64,000 nt of DNA from Solimonas sp041659605 (GCA_041659605.1 JBAZXW010000022.1:9341-73340), one strand, 5' to 3'. Shown: positions 50,264 through 59,882, counted from the stretch's first letter. Program-made: numbers and translations. Notes: generated from the letters alone by a model not told the origin.

Positions 50264-50287
50264 AGCCGCCCCTGAGCCTTGGCATGG
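50223..50287 (+). repeat. attC17, degenerate
   Basis: The GGTTCCAGCGGACGTCCTCG and CGCCCCTGAGCCTTGGCAT context matches attC2, but R'' reads GTCCGAC and R' CTTGGCA, so both simple-site cores carry changes. Confidence 0.65.
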
Positions 50288-50352
50288 TGCGACACTAGGG
50301 CGGGTTGTGGACACACTGTGACCAACGGACAGGTTGAACAGGAGATCTACAC

Positions 50353-50796
50353 ATGAATCAGAAGCACCTGGTACTGAAGCCTGGCGATCGGAGCACTGCC
50401 CTATCTGTCGTAGGAACGAACGTCACGGTCCTGGTTTCTGCAGCAACCTCCCAAAGCCAGCAGATCACCCTTCAGTCCGGAGACGAGGGCTCGGGCCCGC
50501 CACCACACAGCCACGACTGGGAAGAGTCGTTCTACATCACCAAGGGGCAGGTCTCCTTTACATGCGATGGCACAACGACGATGTGCCAGGCCGGCACATT
50601 CGTCCATGTTCCGGCCGGCACCGTTCACGCCTTCAGCTATGGCCCGGGTGGGGGTGAGATGCTGGAGGTCACAGGTGCAGGAAGTAAAGCCATCCAAATG
50701 TTTTCGGCGTTGGATCGCGAGATTCCACCTGGTCCACCCGTTGTTTCAGAGGTGGTCCGAGTAGCGGGCGAGTATGGCGTCACGTTTCACATCTGA
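50353..50796 (+). CDS. Cassette 18 cupin-domain protein
   Basis: 147 residues. Single cupin: motif 1 PPPHSHDWEESFYITKGQVSF with His/His/Glu and motif 2 AGTFVHVPAGTVHAFSYGPG with the last His, which together bind a metal. Members include dioxygenases, isomerases and simple sugar- or flavonoid-binding proteins; the reaction is unknown. Ribosome site GGAG lies 10 nt before the ATG. Confidence 0.85.
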   Translation: MNQKHLVLKPGDRSTALSVVGTNVTVLVSAATSQSQQITLQSGDEGSGPPPHSHDWEESFYITKGQVSFTCDGTTTMCQAGTFVHVPAGTVHAFSYGPGGGEMLEVTGAGSKAIQMFSALDREIPPGPPVVSEVVRVAGEYGVTFHI

Positions 50797-50823
50797 CGCG
50801 GCAATGGGCTGAACGGCAATGTC

Positions 50824-50843
50824 GCCCGGCAGTCGGTTCGACA
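50824..50843 (+). repeat. Remnant of attC18
   Basis: GCCCGGCAGTCGGTTCGACA matches the left side of attC20 (GCCCAACAGTCGGTTCGAGG) but with AA changed to GG, and no right half can be found. Confidence 0.5.
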
Positions 50844-50914
50844 CAAGGGCCTGAGGAAGTTCCTTGAGTCTTGCAGCTCGCGGCCGCGTAACTTATCCGC
50901 AGGGAGAGGCTGCC

Positions 50915-51301
50915 ATGTCTGAAGAGCACTCAAGCGCAGTGGAAATTGCGAAGGCCATTCTGGAGGCGTTCAATGCGCACGATCTCGACAGGGTCATGAG
51001 CTTCTTCGCGGAAGACTGCTCCCTCGACATGCCGCGCGGAGCTGATCCCTGGGGACAGAGACTCATCGGGAAGCCGGCCGTGAGAGAAGGCTTGGCAGGA
51101 CGCTTCAAGGGGCTTCCAGATGTTCACTATGGCGAGGATCGTCACTGGGGAAACGGAAGCATGGTTGCCTCGGAATGGCTGCTCACGGGAACCAGGCCAG
51201 GCGGAGAGAAGGTCAAGGTTCGCGGGTGTGACCACTACGAGTTTCGTGATGGGAAGGTCGTTCGCAAAGACTCGTACTGGAAGATCGTCGAGCCGCAGTG
51301 A
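50915..51301 (+). CDS. Cassette 19 NTF2-like/SnoaL-type protein
   Basis: 128 residues from the ATG at 50915 (GGGAGAGG upstream). AKAILEAFNAHDLDRVMSFF, CSLDMPRGADPWGQRLIGKPAVREGLAGRF (from about residue 38) and DHYEFRDGKVVRKDSYWKIV form the SnoaL/NTF2-like barrel. Such proteins are isomerases, hydrolases or binding proteins; substrate unknown. Followed 7 bp later by a membrane protein gene. Confidence 0.82.
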   Translation: MSEEHSSAVEIAKAILEAFNAHDLDRVMSFFAEDCSLDMPRGADPWGQRLIGKPAVREGLAGRFKGLPDVHYGEDRHWGNGSMVASEWLLTGTRPGGEKVKVRGCDHYEFRDGKVVRKDSYWKIVEPQ

Positions 51302-51308
51302 GGCACCA

Positions 51309-51680
51309 ATGTCGAGAGAAGCGGCGCTGTATCAGGCGTTAGCTGCATGTGGTGCGGCACTCATCGCATTTATTGGAGTGTGCCACGAGGTTGTCGGGCA
51401 CATCCTGTTTCCTTGGGGGCCAGCCTTTCTTGGCGGTCCCGTCGGTTGGCACGCCACGGGCGTCTTCACCATCGGCGCAGGCGTGTTGGTCCTTGTCGGC
51501 ACCTTGCAGCTCATCAAGTTTCCAGTCGTTCCATTTGCGCTCTTCGCGGCTTTCGCCGGCATCGGGCTGGTGATCGTCACCGCCGTCATGCATCGTGAGT
51601 TCCACATGTTTGCGCTCACGGCAGGCATGGCCGGTGCCGTTACCGCGTTTTGCCATTCGCGCGCCACCGCTGCCCAATAG
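51309..51680 (+). CDS. Cassette 19 membrane protein, unknown function
   Basis: 123 residues from the ATG at 51309, 7 bp after the NTF2-like stop. Four hydrophobic helices (ALAACGAALIAFIGVCHEVV, GVFTIGAGVLVLVGTLQLIK, FALFAAFAGIGLVIVTAVMH, MFALTAGMAGAVTAFCH) with His residues in or near helices 1, 3 and 4 (CHEVVGH, HREFH). No family confirmed. Shares the cassette with the NTF2-like gene and is probably coupled to it. Confidence 0.62.
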   Translation: MSREAALYQALAACGAALIAFIGVCHEVVGHILFPWGPAFLGGPVGWHATGVFTIGAGVLVLVGTLQLIKFPVVPFALFAAFAGIGLVIVTAVMHREFHMFALTAGMAGAVTAFCHSRATAAQ

Positions 51681-51743
51681 GGTGCTGCCCCCGACCCACA
51701 CGCCTCCGCTTCCGCTTCTGAACGTGCCCGGTGCCGATTGGGC
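51672..51743 (+). repeat. attC19, degenerate
   Basis: GCCCAAT (51672-51678) and ATTGGGC (51737-51743) are exact inverses but differ from the consensus AAC/GTT at the crossover bases, so recombination should be poor. Confidence 0.6.
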
Positions 51744-51767
51744 GACCAGGTCAACGCTTTTACGTAA

Positions 51768-51791
51768 CCCGGAGGGGTTGTTACCTCCGGG
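51768..51791. terminator. Hairpin 3' of the inverted cassette gene
   Basis: CCCGGAGG and CCTCCGGG form a perfect 8-bp stem with an 8-base loop, 12 bp past the stop of the minus-strand gene. No long U-run follows in either direction, so termination would be partial. Confidence 0.5.
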
Positions 51792-51802
51792 CTTAATGGC
51801 CC

Positions 51803-52123
51803 TTATTCCCAGTGGCCAGCTGTGAAGTACCACTTGGTACCCTGCTGGGTCCACGTCGGCTCAACCCACTTCTTCGCGGGCTCCACGACCGCAACCCAAC
51901 TGCCCTCGGTCCAGACGTAAGCGGAACCGTTCCAATTCCAGTATCCGGACGACCAGACATACCCAACCTTTGATGCCGTCGGCGGGGCAGACTTCTTCGC
52001 CGCGGGCGGAGCGGTATCCACAATGATCTTGAGTTCGGTCGGTTCCGCAAAGCTGGTCAGAGGCGCCGCAAAGGCGCCGACTGCCAGCAGGCCCGCCAAG
52101 ATTCCAACAGTTCGTAGTTTCAT
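51803..52123 (-). CDS. YXWGXW-type exported repeat protein, opposite to array
   Basis: 106 residues from the ATG at 52123 (AAGGACAAG upstream). Signal peptide MKLRTVGILAGLLAVGAFAA; the mature part has aromatic repeats of the WxxGxW type (VWSSGYWNWNGSAYVWTEGSWVAV, WYFTAGHWE), as in BcpO-like YXWGXW proteins of Burkholderia and relatives. Role unknown; probably periplasmic or surface. It runs against the cassette orientation between attC19 and attC20, so it cannot use an array promoter and must carry its own. Confidence 0.72.
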   Translation of the reverse strand: MKLRTVGILAGLLAVGAFAAPLTSFAEPTELKIIVDTAPPAAKKSAPPTASKVGYVWSSGYWNWNGSAYVWTEGSWVAVVEPAKKWVEPTWTQQGTKWYFTAGHWE

Positions 52124-52263
52124 GACTTGTCCTTGAGGTGGTTGATCACCCGACGGTATATTGGGTCGCACAGCTTGAATCGCCCATAACCAGGGAGACG
52201 AGGTGGAACTGTGAGCCGGTCTTATCGCTCCGTCAGTTCGCTAGCCAACTTAAGTGGCTTGTC

Positions 52264-52329
52264 GCCCAACAGTCGGTTCGAGGGGGCGCACCGGCTTCGC
52301 GGATGCAACTCTCAACGCGGGCGGTGGGC
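52264..52329 (+). repeat. attC20, last recognisable site
   Basis: R'' GCCCAAC (52264-52270) is intact; R' reads GGTGGGC (52323-52329), with one change at the crossover triplet. Beyond this point no attC is seen. Confidence 0.7.
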
Positions 52330-52355
52330 GCTCAAGATGGAGTCGGAGACAACCA

Positions 52356-52511
52356 ATGTACGAATCAAAGCGTCACCCTCCGATTCCCAGAGTGCACTTC
52401 ATGCGTCGCCTGGTGGGCCACTTCTCGGCGGCAATGGCGTTGTTGACCATCATCTTCACCCCGGTCATACATAGAGTGCTGCATACGTTCCATTGGGATG
52501 AGGATGAGTAA
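52356..52511 (+). CDS. Short membrane protein, possibly truncated
   Basis: 51 residues from the ATG at 52356 (GGAG 8 nt upstream). HPPIPRVHFMRRLVGHFSAA leads into one hydrophobic helix, then VIHRVLHTFHWDEDE. The start and end look like the two ends of a longer (~130-residue) two-helix membrane protein family I recall from proteobacteria, as if the middle had been deleted. The remaining 335 bp up to 52845 contain no convincing gene. Confidence 0.4.
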   Translation: MYESKRHPPIPRVHFMRRLVGHFSAAMALLTIIFTPVIHRVLHTFHWDEDE

Positions 52512-52845
52512 TGTGGTCGGGTGCGGTTCTTCAGGGGCCGGTACTCCGGCGCAGGTTTCCTCTTCGCGCTTGGGGTGCCGGAGCTCCAGCGTAGGCCGCT
52601 CCCGGACACTCTTGGCAGCTTTGCCCGTTTCTGTTGGGCTCAATCCTGGCTTCGGGAGTGTGATGCTCGGGGCCGCGGCGCTGGGCTCGTATGTTGCGCG
52701 CCACTTTGGCACGGTCAGGGCCGGCAAGCGGCCCTCTTGAGGGGAGCGCGCTTTGTCGCGGCGATGCAACACTGTCGAAACCGGCCCGGCCCGTTCGACT
52801 ACGGAGAGCCAATACCGGCGAAATCGAACCCCAGGAGAACGAAAC

Positions 52846-53295
52846 ATGCCCAACACCATTCGCCTTCACCGGGTCCTGCGCGCGCCGCCCGAGCGCGTGT
52901 ACCGCGCGTTCCTCGATCCGGACGCCATGTGCAAATGGCTGCCGCCCAATGGCTTCACCGCCAAGGTCCACAACATCGATGTGCGGGAGGGCGGGACGTA
53001 CAGGATGTCCTTCACCAACTTCTGCACGGGGTCGAGCCATTCCTTCGGCGGAACCTATCTGGAACTGGCGCCGGGCGAACGCCTCCGCTACAACGATCAG
53101 TTCGATGACCCCAATCTGCCCGGCACGATGCAGGTGACCGTCACGTTCAAAAAGGTGTCCTGTGGCACCGAGCTGAACGTCACGCAGGAAGGAATCCCGG
53201 ATGTCATTCCGCCAGAGGCCTGTTACCTGGGCTGGCAGGAGTCGCTGATCCTGCTGGCGAAGCTGGTCGAAGCGGAAATTCCGGACGGCGCCTGA
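52846..53295 (+). CDS. SRPBCC/AHSA1-family protein
   Basis: 149 residues from the ATG at 52846 with AGGAG 8 nt upstream. Typical AHSA1 START-like signature: HRVLRAPPERVYRAFLDPDAMCKWLPPNGF, from residue 7, then GGTYRMSFTNF, FGGTYLELAPGERLRYND and the final helix PPEACYLGWQESLILLAKLV. A hydrophobic-cavity binding protein; ligand unknown. First gene after the last attC and with chromosomal GC content. Confidence 0.85.
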   Translation: MPNTIRLHRVLRAPPERVYRAFLDPDAMCKWLPPNGFTAKVHNIDVREGGTYRMSFTNFCTGSSHSFGGTYLELAPGERLRYNDQFDDPNLPGTMQVTVTFKKVSCGTELNVTQEGIPDVIPPEACYLGWQESLILLAKLVEAEIPDGA

Positions 53296-53378
53296 GGTCT
53301 GGAGTCCGAAGAGGCAGGGCTGACTCGGCAGTCGCGAATGCCGCACACTGTGTGTCATTCCTGGCAAGGAGGCTTGCG

Positions 53379-53582
53379 ATGAAATCGACTCTGGTGCTGT
53401 TGCTCGCGTTGCTCGCGAGTGCGTGCGTGTTCGTCCCGGTCTCCGGTCCCGGTCCTGGCGGCGGCGGCAAGGCCGGTGGCGGCACGGTGCTGTTGTGTCA
53501 CAAGGGCAAGAAGACGATGGAGCTGCCGCAGGAAGCGGCGCGCGCGCACCTGGACCACGGCGACCACTACGGGCCATGTTAG
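53379..53582 (+). CDS. Small lipoprotein with CHKGK motif
   Basis: 67 residues from the ATG at 53379 (AAGGAGG upstream). Lipobox LLASACV, then a Gly-rich linker and the motif CHKGKKTMELPQEAARAHLD followed by HGDHYGPC. The pattern C-H-K-G-K-x(5)-P-x(6)-H-L-x-H-G-D-x(2)-G-x-C is a short recurring exported module that could be cysteine-bridged or bind metal. Function unknown. A second lipoprotein gene follows 16 bp later. Confidence 0.65.
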   Translation: MKSTLVLLLALLASACVFVPVSGPGPGGGGKAGGGTVLLCHKGKKTMELPQEAARAHLDHGDHYGPC

Positions 53583-53598
53583 CGGCAAGGGCTTGCTG

Positions 53599-54060
53599 AT
53601 GATCGCCAAACGCATGCGCGGTGCGCTGTTCGCGGCGCTGGCCGCGCTGCTGCTGGCGGCTTGCGACGACGATGGTGATGCGGATGCCTGTTGCGATCCG
53701 CTGCCGCAGCAAGGCCTGTACGCCACGTTCAGCGTCGGCGACGAGACGTTCAGTGCGTCGATTACCGATCCCGACGGCATGGAAGAGGCGCGGGCACTGT
53801 GGGCCGGCACGTCGAACGCCAACATTCCGAACGGCGAGCTGGCCTGCGCGCCCGCTGCCTGGAACGAACCCTGGTCCTGGCACCTGAGGCCGGAGAGCAT
53901 CCGCTTCGCCGAGGTGACGACCGAGGTCTGCGACGGCACGCCGTCCTACGTTGACGCCAACTGCGCGTCGTTCGGCGCGCGCTACTGCCCGTGGAGCGCG
54001 GAGCTGACGGCGCTGCGGGATTGCGACGCCGACCCCTCGTGTCCGGACGTGCCGCGCTGA
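53599..54060 (+). CDS. Lipoprotein with BP74-like domain
   Basis: 153 residues from the ATG at 53599. Lipobox LLLAACDDD, then LYATFSVGDETFSASITDPDG, EEARALWAGTSNANIPNGEL and WSWHLRPESIRFAEVTTEVCDGTPSYVD, which resemble the N-terminal domain of the BP74 adhesion-like family. Several Cys residues (CCDP, CAPAAW, CDGT, CASFGARYC, CDADPSC) suggest disulfides. Likely periplasm- or surface-exposed; function unknown. A strong terminator follows. Confidence 0.6.
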   Translation: MIAKRMRGALFAALAALLLAACDDDGDADACCDPLPQQGLYATFSVGDETFSASITDPDGMEEARALWAGTSNANIPNGELACAPAAWNEPWSWHLRPESIRFAEVTTEVCDGTPSYVDANCASFGARYCPWSAELTALRDCDADPSCPDVPR

Positions 54061-54083
54061 TCCCCGAGCGACGACAGGATGTG

Positions 54084-54111
54084 GGGGCGGCTACAATGGC
54101 CGCCCCTTTTT
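54084..54111 (+). terminator. Rho-independent terminator
   Basis: GGGGCGGC and GCCGCCCC pair perfectly (8 bp) around TACAATG, followed by TTTTT (54107-54111). It ends the lipoprotein pair just before terC. Confidence 0.88.
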
Positions 54112-54127
54112 GCGACCGCGCCCCCGA

Positions 54128-54871
54128 ATGGACGCCCTGCTGAACCCAGAACTCTGGATTGCCCTGATCACGCTGGCCGCCCTGGAAATCGTCCTGGGCA
54201 TCGACAACATCATTTTCCTGTCGATCATGGCCAACAAGCTGCCGGAGCATCAGCGCGCGAAGGGGCGCTTGATCGGTCTGGCTGGCGCCTGCCTGACGCG
54301 CATCGCGCTGCTGGTGTCCTTGGCCTGGCTGGCGCGGCTGACAGTGCCGCTGTTCGAGATCCTCGGCCACGGCGTATCCGGGCGCGACCTCATCCTGTTC
54401 GGCGGCGGTCTGTTCCTGCTCGGCAAGAGCACGCTGGAAATCCACGAGATGGTGGAATCGCCGAGCGGCTTCGGCCCCGAGGACGTCGTCGGCAAGGCCG
54501 CGGCCGGCTTCGTGTCGGTGATCGTGCAGATCATGATCCTCGACATCGTGTTCTCGCTCGACTCGGTGATCACCGCGGTCGGCATGACCAACAACGTGCC
54601 GGTGATGATCGCCGCGATCGTCATCGCCATCGGCGTGATGATGTTCTTCTCGGGCCCGGTGGCGCGCTTCGTCGAGCTGCATCCGACGATCAAGATCCTC
54701 GCACTGTCCTTCCTGATCCTGATCGGCATGGCGCTGGTCGGCGAGGGCCTGGGCTTCCACGTGCCCAAGGGCTACATCTACTTCGCGATGGCGTTCTCGG
54801 TCGGCATCGAGATGCTCAACCTGCGCGCGCGCCGCAACGAGGCGCGCGGGCGGGAGAAGGTGCAGCAGTAA
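54128..54871 (+). CDS. TerC-family integral membrane protein
   Basis: 247 residues from the ATG at 54128. Seven membrane helices with the TerC hallmarks EIVLGIDNIIFLSIM and ILDIVFSLDSVITAVGM, whose Asp residues lie inside helices; also GGLFLLGKSTLEIHE and LSFLILIGMALVGEG. TerC proteins support metal loading of exported enzymes and manganese efflux. Here it is a stand-alone gene after a terminator and overlaps no neighbour. Confidence 0.9.
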   Translation: MDALLNPELWIALITLAALEIVLGIDNIIFLSIMANKLPEHQRAKGRLIGLAGACLTRIALLVSLAWLARLTVPLFEILGHGVSGRDLILFGGGLFLLGKSTLEIHEMVESPSGFGPEDVVGKAAAGFVSVIVQIMILDIVFSLDSVITAVGMTNNVPVMIAAIVIAIGVMMFFSGPVARFVELHPTIKILALSFLILIGMALVGEGLGFHVPKGYIYFAMAFSVGIEMLNLRARRNEARGREKVQQ

Positions 54872-54880
54872 GGATTGCCG

Positions 54881-54950
54881 TCATGCCCGCGAAGGCGGGC
54901 ATCCAGCGCGCTCGACAGAGCCTGGATTCCCGCTTGCGCGGGAATGACGT
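54881..54950. repeat. Dispersed repeat, GGCGGGCATCCAG family
   Basis: TCATGCCCGCGAAGGCGGGC...CCCGCTTGCGCGGGAATGACGT, the same structure as 2628-2706. It lies between the convergent terC and SDR genes. Confidence 0.8.
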
Positions 54951-54965
54951 AAGGCCAGTGTTTCG

Positions 54966-55781
54966 CTAGCCCAGCAGCTGTTTGGCGATGAGCTTGCGAT
55001 AGACGCCGTCCGGCAACAGGCGGCGCGTGAACAGCAGGCCCTTGGCGTCGCTGCCGACGGGGTAGCGCAGGCGCGAGCTGTCGTCGGTCGCCGCGGTCCA
55101 GATCGCTTCGGCGACGATGTCCGGCGACGCGCCCTTGGCGCCGAAGGCGTTCGAGCGGCGCATGCCCTTGTCGACGATGTCGTTGTAGGCCGTCAGGCTG
55201 CGATCGTGGATGAAATCCACCGAGCGGTCGTAGAAATCGGTCTTGATCGCGCCCGGCTCGATCAGCTTGACCTTGATGCCGACCGGCGCCAGCTCGAACT
55301 GCAGCGATTCGGAAAAGCCGTCGACCGCCCACTTGGTGGCGTGGTAGACGCTGTAGAACGGGAACGCGAGGCGCCCGCCCATGCTGGCAACGTTGATCAG
55401 CACGCCTTCGCCGCGCGAGCGGAACTGCGGGATCAGCGCGCGGCACATGCGCATCAGCCCGAACACGTTGGTCTCGAACTGCTTCTGGACGCGTGCCTCG
55501 TCCATCGATTCGAAGGTGCCGACCAGGCCGTAGCCGGCATTGTTCACGAGCACGTCGACCTGGCCGAATCGCTCGTTCGCGGCCTTGAGCGCGGACGCGA
55601 TCGAGGCCGGATCGGTGACGTCGAGCTTGGTCACCAGCCAGCGGCCGTCCTCGCGCTCCGACTTGGGCGTGCGCATCGTCGCGACGACGTTCCAGCCGCG
55701 TGCGAAAAACAGCTCGGCAGTGGCCTTGCCGATGCCGGTGCTGGCGCCGGTGATCAGTACGGTCTTCATCCCAAACCCCAT
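54966..55781 (-). CDS. Short-chain dehydrogenase/reductase
   Basis: 271 residues from the ATG at 55781 (AGGA upstream; an internal ATG at 55769 is possible). Classical SDR: TGASTGIG cofactor loop, NNAG, catalytic Ser in NVASMGG and YHATK (Tyr-x3-Lys), then PGAIKTDF. Probably NADP-dependent from the TMRTP basic residues after strand 2. Substrate unknown. Cytosolic, single gene, divergent from uvrD. Confidence 0.88.
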   Translation of the reverse strand: MGFGMKTVLITGASTGIGKATAELFFARGWNVVATMRTPKSEREDGRWLVTKLDVTDPASIASALKAANERFGQVDVLVNNAGYGLVGTFESMDEARVQKQFETNVFGLMRMCRALIPQFRSRGEGVLINVASMGGRLAFPFYSVYHATKWAVDGFSESLQFELAPVGIKVKLIEPGAIKTDFYDRSVDFIHDRSLTAYNDIVDKGMRRSNAFGAKGASPDIVAEAIWTAATDDSSRLRYPVGSDAKGLLFTRRLLPDGVYRKLIAKQLLG

Positions 55782-55874
55782 ATTTCCTGCGTCCGGCGGC
55801 GCCGGATCGGGGCAGCAGTGTAAGCCGCGGCCGATTTCCGGGTGAGGGTGCTGTTACCCAGGTAAAATCCCGCT

Positions 55875-58127
<2,253 letters not shown>

Positions 58128-58209
58128 GTGCACGCCGTAGTGCTTTTGTCGCCGCCGAAGGGCTAAGCTGGTTCCGCGGTTCGTCATCCACACCCTCAGG
58201 GAGCGTGCC

Positions 58210-58569
58210 ATGAACTTTGCGGAAGTGCTGACCAAGGATTTCCTGCTGACCTACGAAGGCCGCATCAATCGCCAGCGTTACTGGGCGTTCGTACTCGTCT
58301 ATGTCGCTCTGGCGGTCGTCGCCGGAATTCTCGACAGCATCATCGGTTCCGAAATCGGGATTGTCGGCGTGCTGCTCGCGCTGGCGCTGCTGTATCCGTC
58401 GGTCTGCGTTTCGATCAAGCGCTGGCATGACCGCGACAAGAGCGGCTGGTGGGTGCTGATCGGCCTGATTCCGCTCATCGGCGCGATCTGGACGCTGGTG
58501 GAGTGCGGCATTCTCAAGGGCACTGAGGGGCAGAACCGCTTCGGTCCCGATCCGCTCGCCAGCGCGTAG
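58210..58569 (+). CDS. DUF805 membrane protein
   Basis: 119 residues. GRINRQRYWAFVLVYVAL and YPSVCVSIKRWHDRDKSGWW are the DUF805 landmarks, with four membrane helices and the C-terminal KGTEGQNRFGPDP. Integral inner membrane protein of unknown role. It lies 21 bp before mtfA, so it may be transcribed with it. Confidence 0.88.
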   Translation: MNFAEVLTKDFLLTYEGRINRQRYWAFVLVYVALAVVAGILDSIIGSEIGIVGVLLALALLYPSVCVSIKRWHDRDKSGWWVLIGLIPLIGAIWTLVECGILKGTEGQNRFGPDPLASA

Positions 58570-58590
58570 GGCGATGCGATCGCGTCATCC

Positions 58591-59430
58591 ATGACGGGCG
58601 GCACGCCCGAAGCCCTTGTCGCTTTCGCACTGGCGCTCGCAGCGCTGCTCGGCTGGATGTTCCGGCCGCGCAAGCCGAGCGTGCGATATCGCCCGCCGGA
58701 TGGATGGCGCGACGTTCTGCACGCGCAGGTGCCGCAGGCGGGCCTGGTGCCCGGCGAGCTGCGATCCCTGTACGAACGGCAGGTCGAGCGCTTCCTGCGC
58801 GAGAAGCGCTTCGTCGGCTGCAACGGACTGGTCGTCGACGACGACATGCGCATCGCCGTGGCCGGACTCGCTTGCCTGCTGGTGCTGCGCTCGCAGGCGG
58901 GTACCGGAGCCAGCGTATTCCCGCTGGTGCGCGCCGTGTTGATCTATCCGGATCGCTTCTTCGTGCAGCATGACGAGCCCGACGAGTTGGGCCTGGTCAG
59001 CGACGATCCGGTCGAGCAGCTCGGCGAATCCTGGGAAGGCGAGCGCGTGATCCTGTCCTGGGCCGACATCGATGCTGCGCTGCACGGCGACGAGGTCAAC
59101 GTCGTCGCGCACGAGTTTGCCCATCAGCTCGACGACGAGACGCCGGAAACCGAAGGCGCGCCGGCGCTGCGCGACTACGCGCGCTGGTCGGAGGTGATGC
59201 AGCGTGAGTTCAAGCGGCTGCAGCGCCATCGCCGCCCGCCGGTGCTCGATCCCTACGGCGCCGAAAGTCCGGGCGAGTTTTTCGGTGTCGTGACCGAGGC
59301 GTTCTTTCAGCGCGGGCCGGAACTGCGCCAGCACCATCCCGAGCTGTACGCCCTGCTCAAGGACTACTATCGCCTCGATCCGGCACAGCAGCGCCTGTGG
59401 GCTGCGGTGCCCGTAGGAGACCCGACATGA
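58591..59430 (+). CDS. mtfA: MtfA-family zinc peptidase
   Basis: 279 residues. One N-terminal hydrophobic segment (ALVAFALALAALLGWMF), then HEFAH (His174, Glu175, His178) as zinc-metallopeptidase motif, with the downstream Glu in FFGVVTEAFF. MtfA (YeeI) in E. coli is an aminopeptidase that binds the Mlc/DgsA repressor of sugar uptake. Whether a partner exists here is unknown. The stop overlaps the next ATG (ATGA at 59427). Confidence 0.88.
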   Translation: MTGGTPEALVAFALALAALLGWMFRPRKPSVRYRPPDGWRDVLHAQVPQAGLVPGELRSLYERQVERFLREKRFVGCNGLVVDDDMRIAVAGLACLLVLRSQAGTGASVFPLVRAVLIYPDRFFVQHDEPDELGLVSDDPVEQLGESWEGERVILSWADIDAALHGDEVNVVAHEFAHQLDDETPETEGAPALRDYARWSEVMQREFKRLQRHRRPPVLDPYGAESPGEFFGVVTEAFFQRGPELRQHHPELYALLKDYYRLDPAQQRLWAAVPVGDPT

Positions 59431-59726
59431 AAGACGACGAGGCGCAACTGGCGGCCTTGATCCACCGCGGCAAGAAGATCGAGGCCATCGAACGGCTGCG
59501 GCAACGGACCGGCATCGGGCTGGCCGAGGCCAAGGCCGAAATCGAACGCATCGAGATGCGGGCGACGGCGATCTGGGCACCCTCCCGCCGCACTGAAGGG
59601 GCGCCGCCGGTTGCGCCCGACGCGGCGGTTCCACCGCCACCGCCGCCGCCGGCGTCGACGAAATGGATCTGGATTGCACTGTTGATTGGCGCGGGATTGG
59701 CGCTGGCGGCGTTTCTGGCGCGCTGA
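59427..59726 (+). CDS. L7/L12 C-terminal-like protein with membrane anchor
   Basis: 99 residues. Residues 1-40 (LAALIHRGKKIEAIERLRQR and TGIGLAEAKAEIER) resemble the C-terminal domain of ribosomal L7/L12. A Pro-rich linker (VPPPPPPPAS) and one C-terminal helix (WIWIALLIGAGLALAAFLA) follow. It overlaps mtfA by 4 bp, so the products are linked. Function unknown; the L7/L12-like fold may bind peptide or protein partners at the membrane. Confidence 0.72.
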   Translation: MKDDEAQLAALIHRGKKIEAIERLRQRTGIGLAEAKAEIERIEMRATAIWAPSRRTEGAPPVAPDAAVPPPPPPPASTKWIWIALLIGAGLALAAFLAR

Positions 59727-59737
59727 CGGCCGCCGTT

Positions 59738-59807
59738 TGTAGGCGGCCTCCGGCCGCGATGCGGCGATCGCACTGTGCGCAGAGAATCGCGGCCATGGGC
59801 CGCTACA
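59738..59807. repeat. Dispersed repeat, TGTAGGAGCG-related
   Basis: TGTAGGCGGCCTCCGGCCGC at the left and GGCCATGGGCCGCTACA at the right, a relative of 34436-34510. Confidence 0.65.
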
Positions 59808-59820
59808 GGTCGTGAACTGG

Positions 59821-59882
59821 GTAGCCCGGACGAAGTCCGGGGCCGATCGTGCCGGCGACACCCCGGGTTTCACCCGGGCTAC
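59821..59882. repeat. Dispersed palindromic repeat, GTAGCCCGGA/GGG family
   Basis: GTAGCCCGGACGAAGTCCGG at the left and CCCGGGTTTCACCCGGGCTAC-like at the right; relative of 1611-1671. Confidence 0.8.

Larger units (their letters stand above)
39994..52329 (+). mobile_element. Chromosomal integron cassette array
   Basis: About 20 cassettes in a row, nearly all with one or two small genes and an attC at the 3' end, all attC in + orientation. Simple sites (R'' GCCYAAC-like, R' GTTRRRY) are clear for attC1-10, 13, 14 and 16. attC11 and 12 are interrupted by insertions, and 15, 17, 18, 19 and 20 are degenerate. Cassette genes are clearly more AT-rich than the flanking chromosome, except cassette 16. 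Array similarity of attC (most 66-78 bp, shared GCCGAC...GCGGCTGA arms) points to a sedentary integron. Confidence 0.92.

Noticed and set aside
40324..52329. Hairpins between cassettes as rho-independent terminators
   Set aside because: They lack T-runs and have R''/R' cores, so they are attC sites.
52498..52740. 80-residue open frame after the last attC
   Set aside because: No ribosome site and mixed composition; only a faint likeness to a YeeE-type helix. Not supported as a gene.
55855..55874. LexA box before uvrD (CTGTTACCCAG)
   Set aside because: The spacing does not match CTGT-N8-ACAG or the TTAGTA-type Xanthomonad site.
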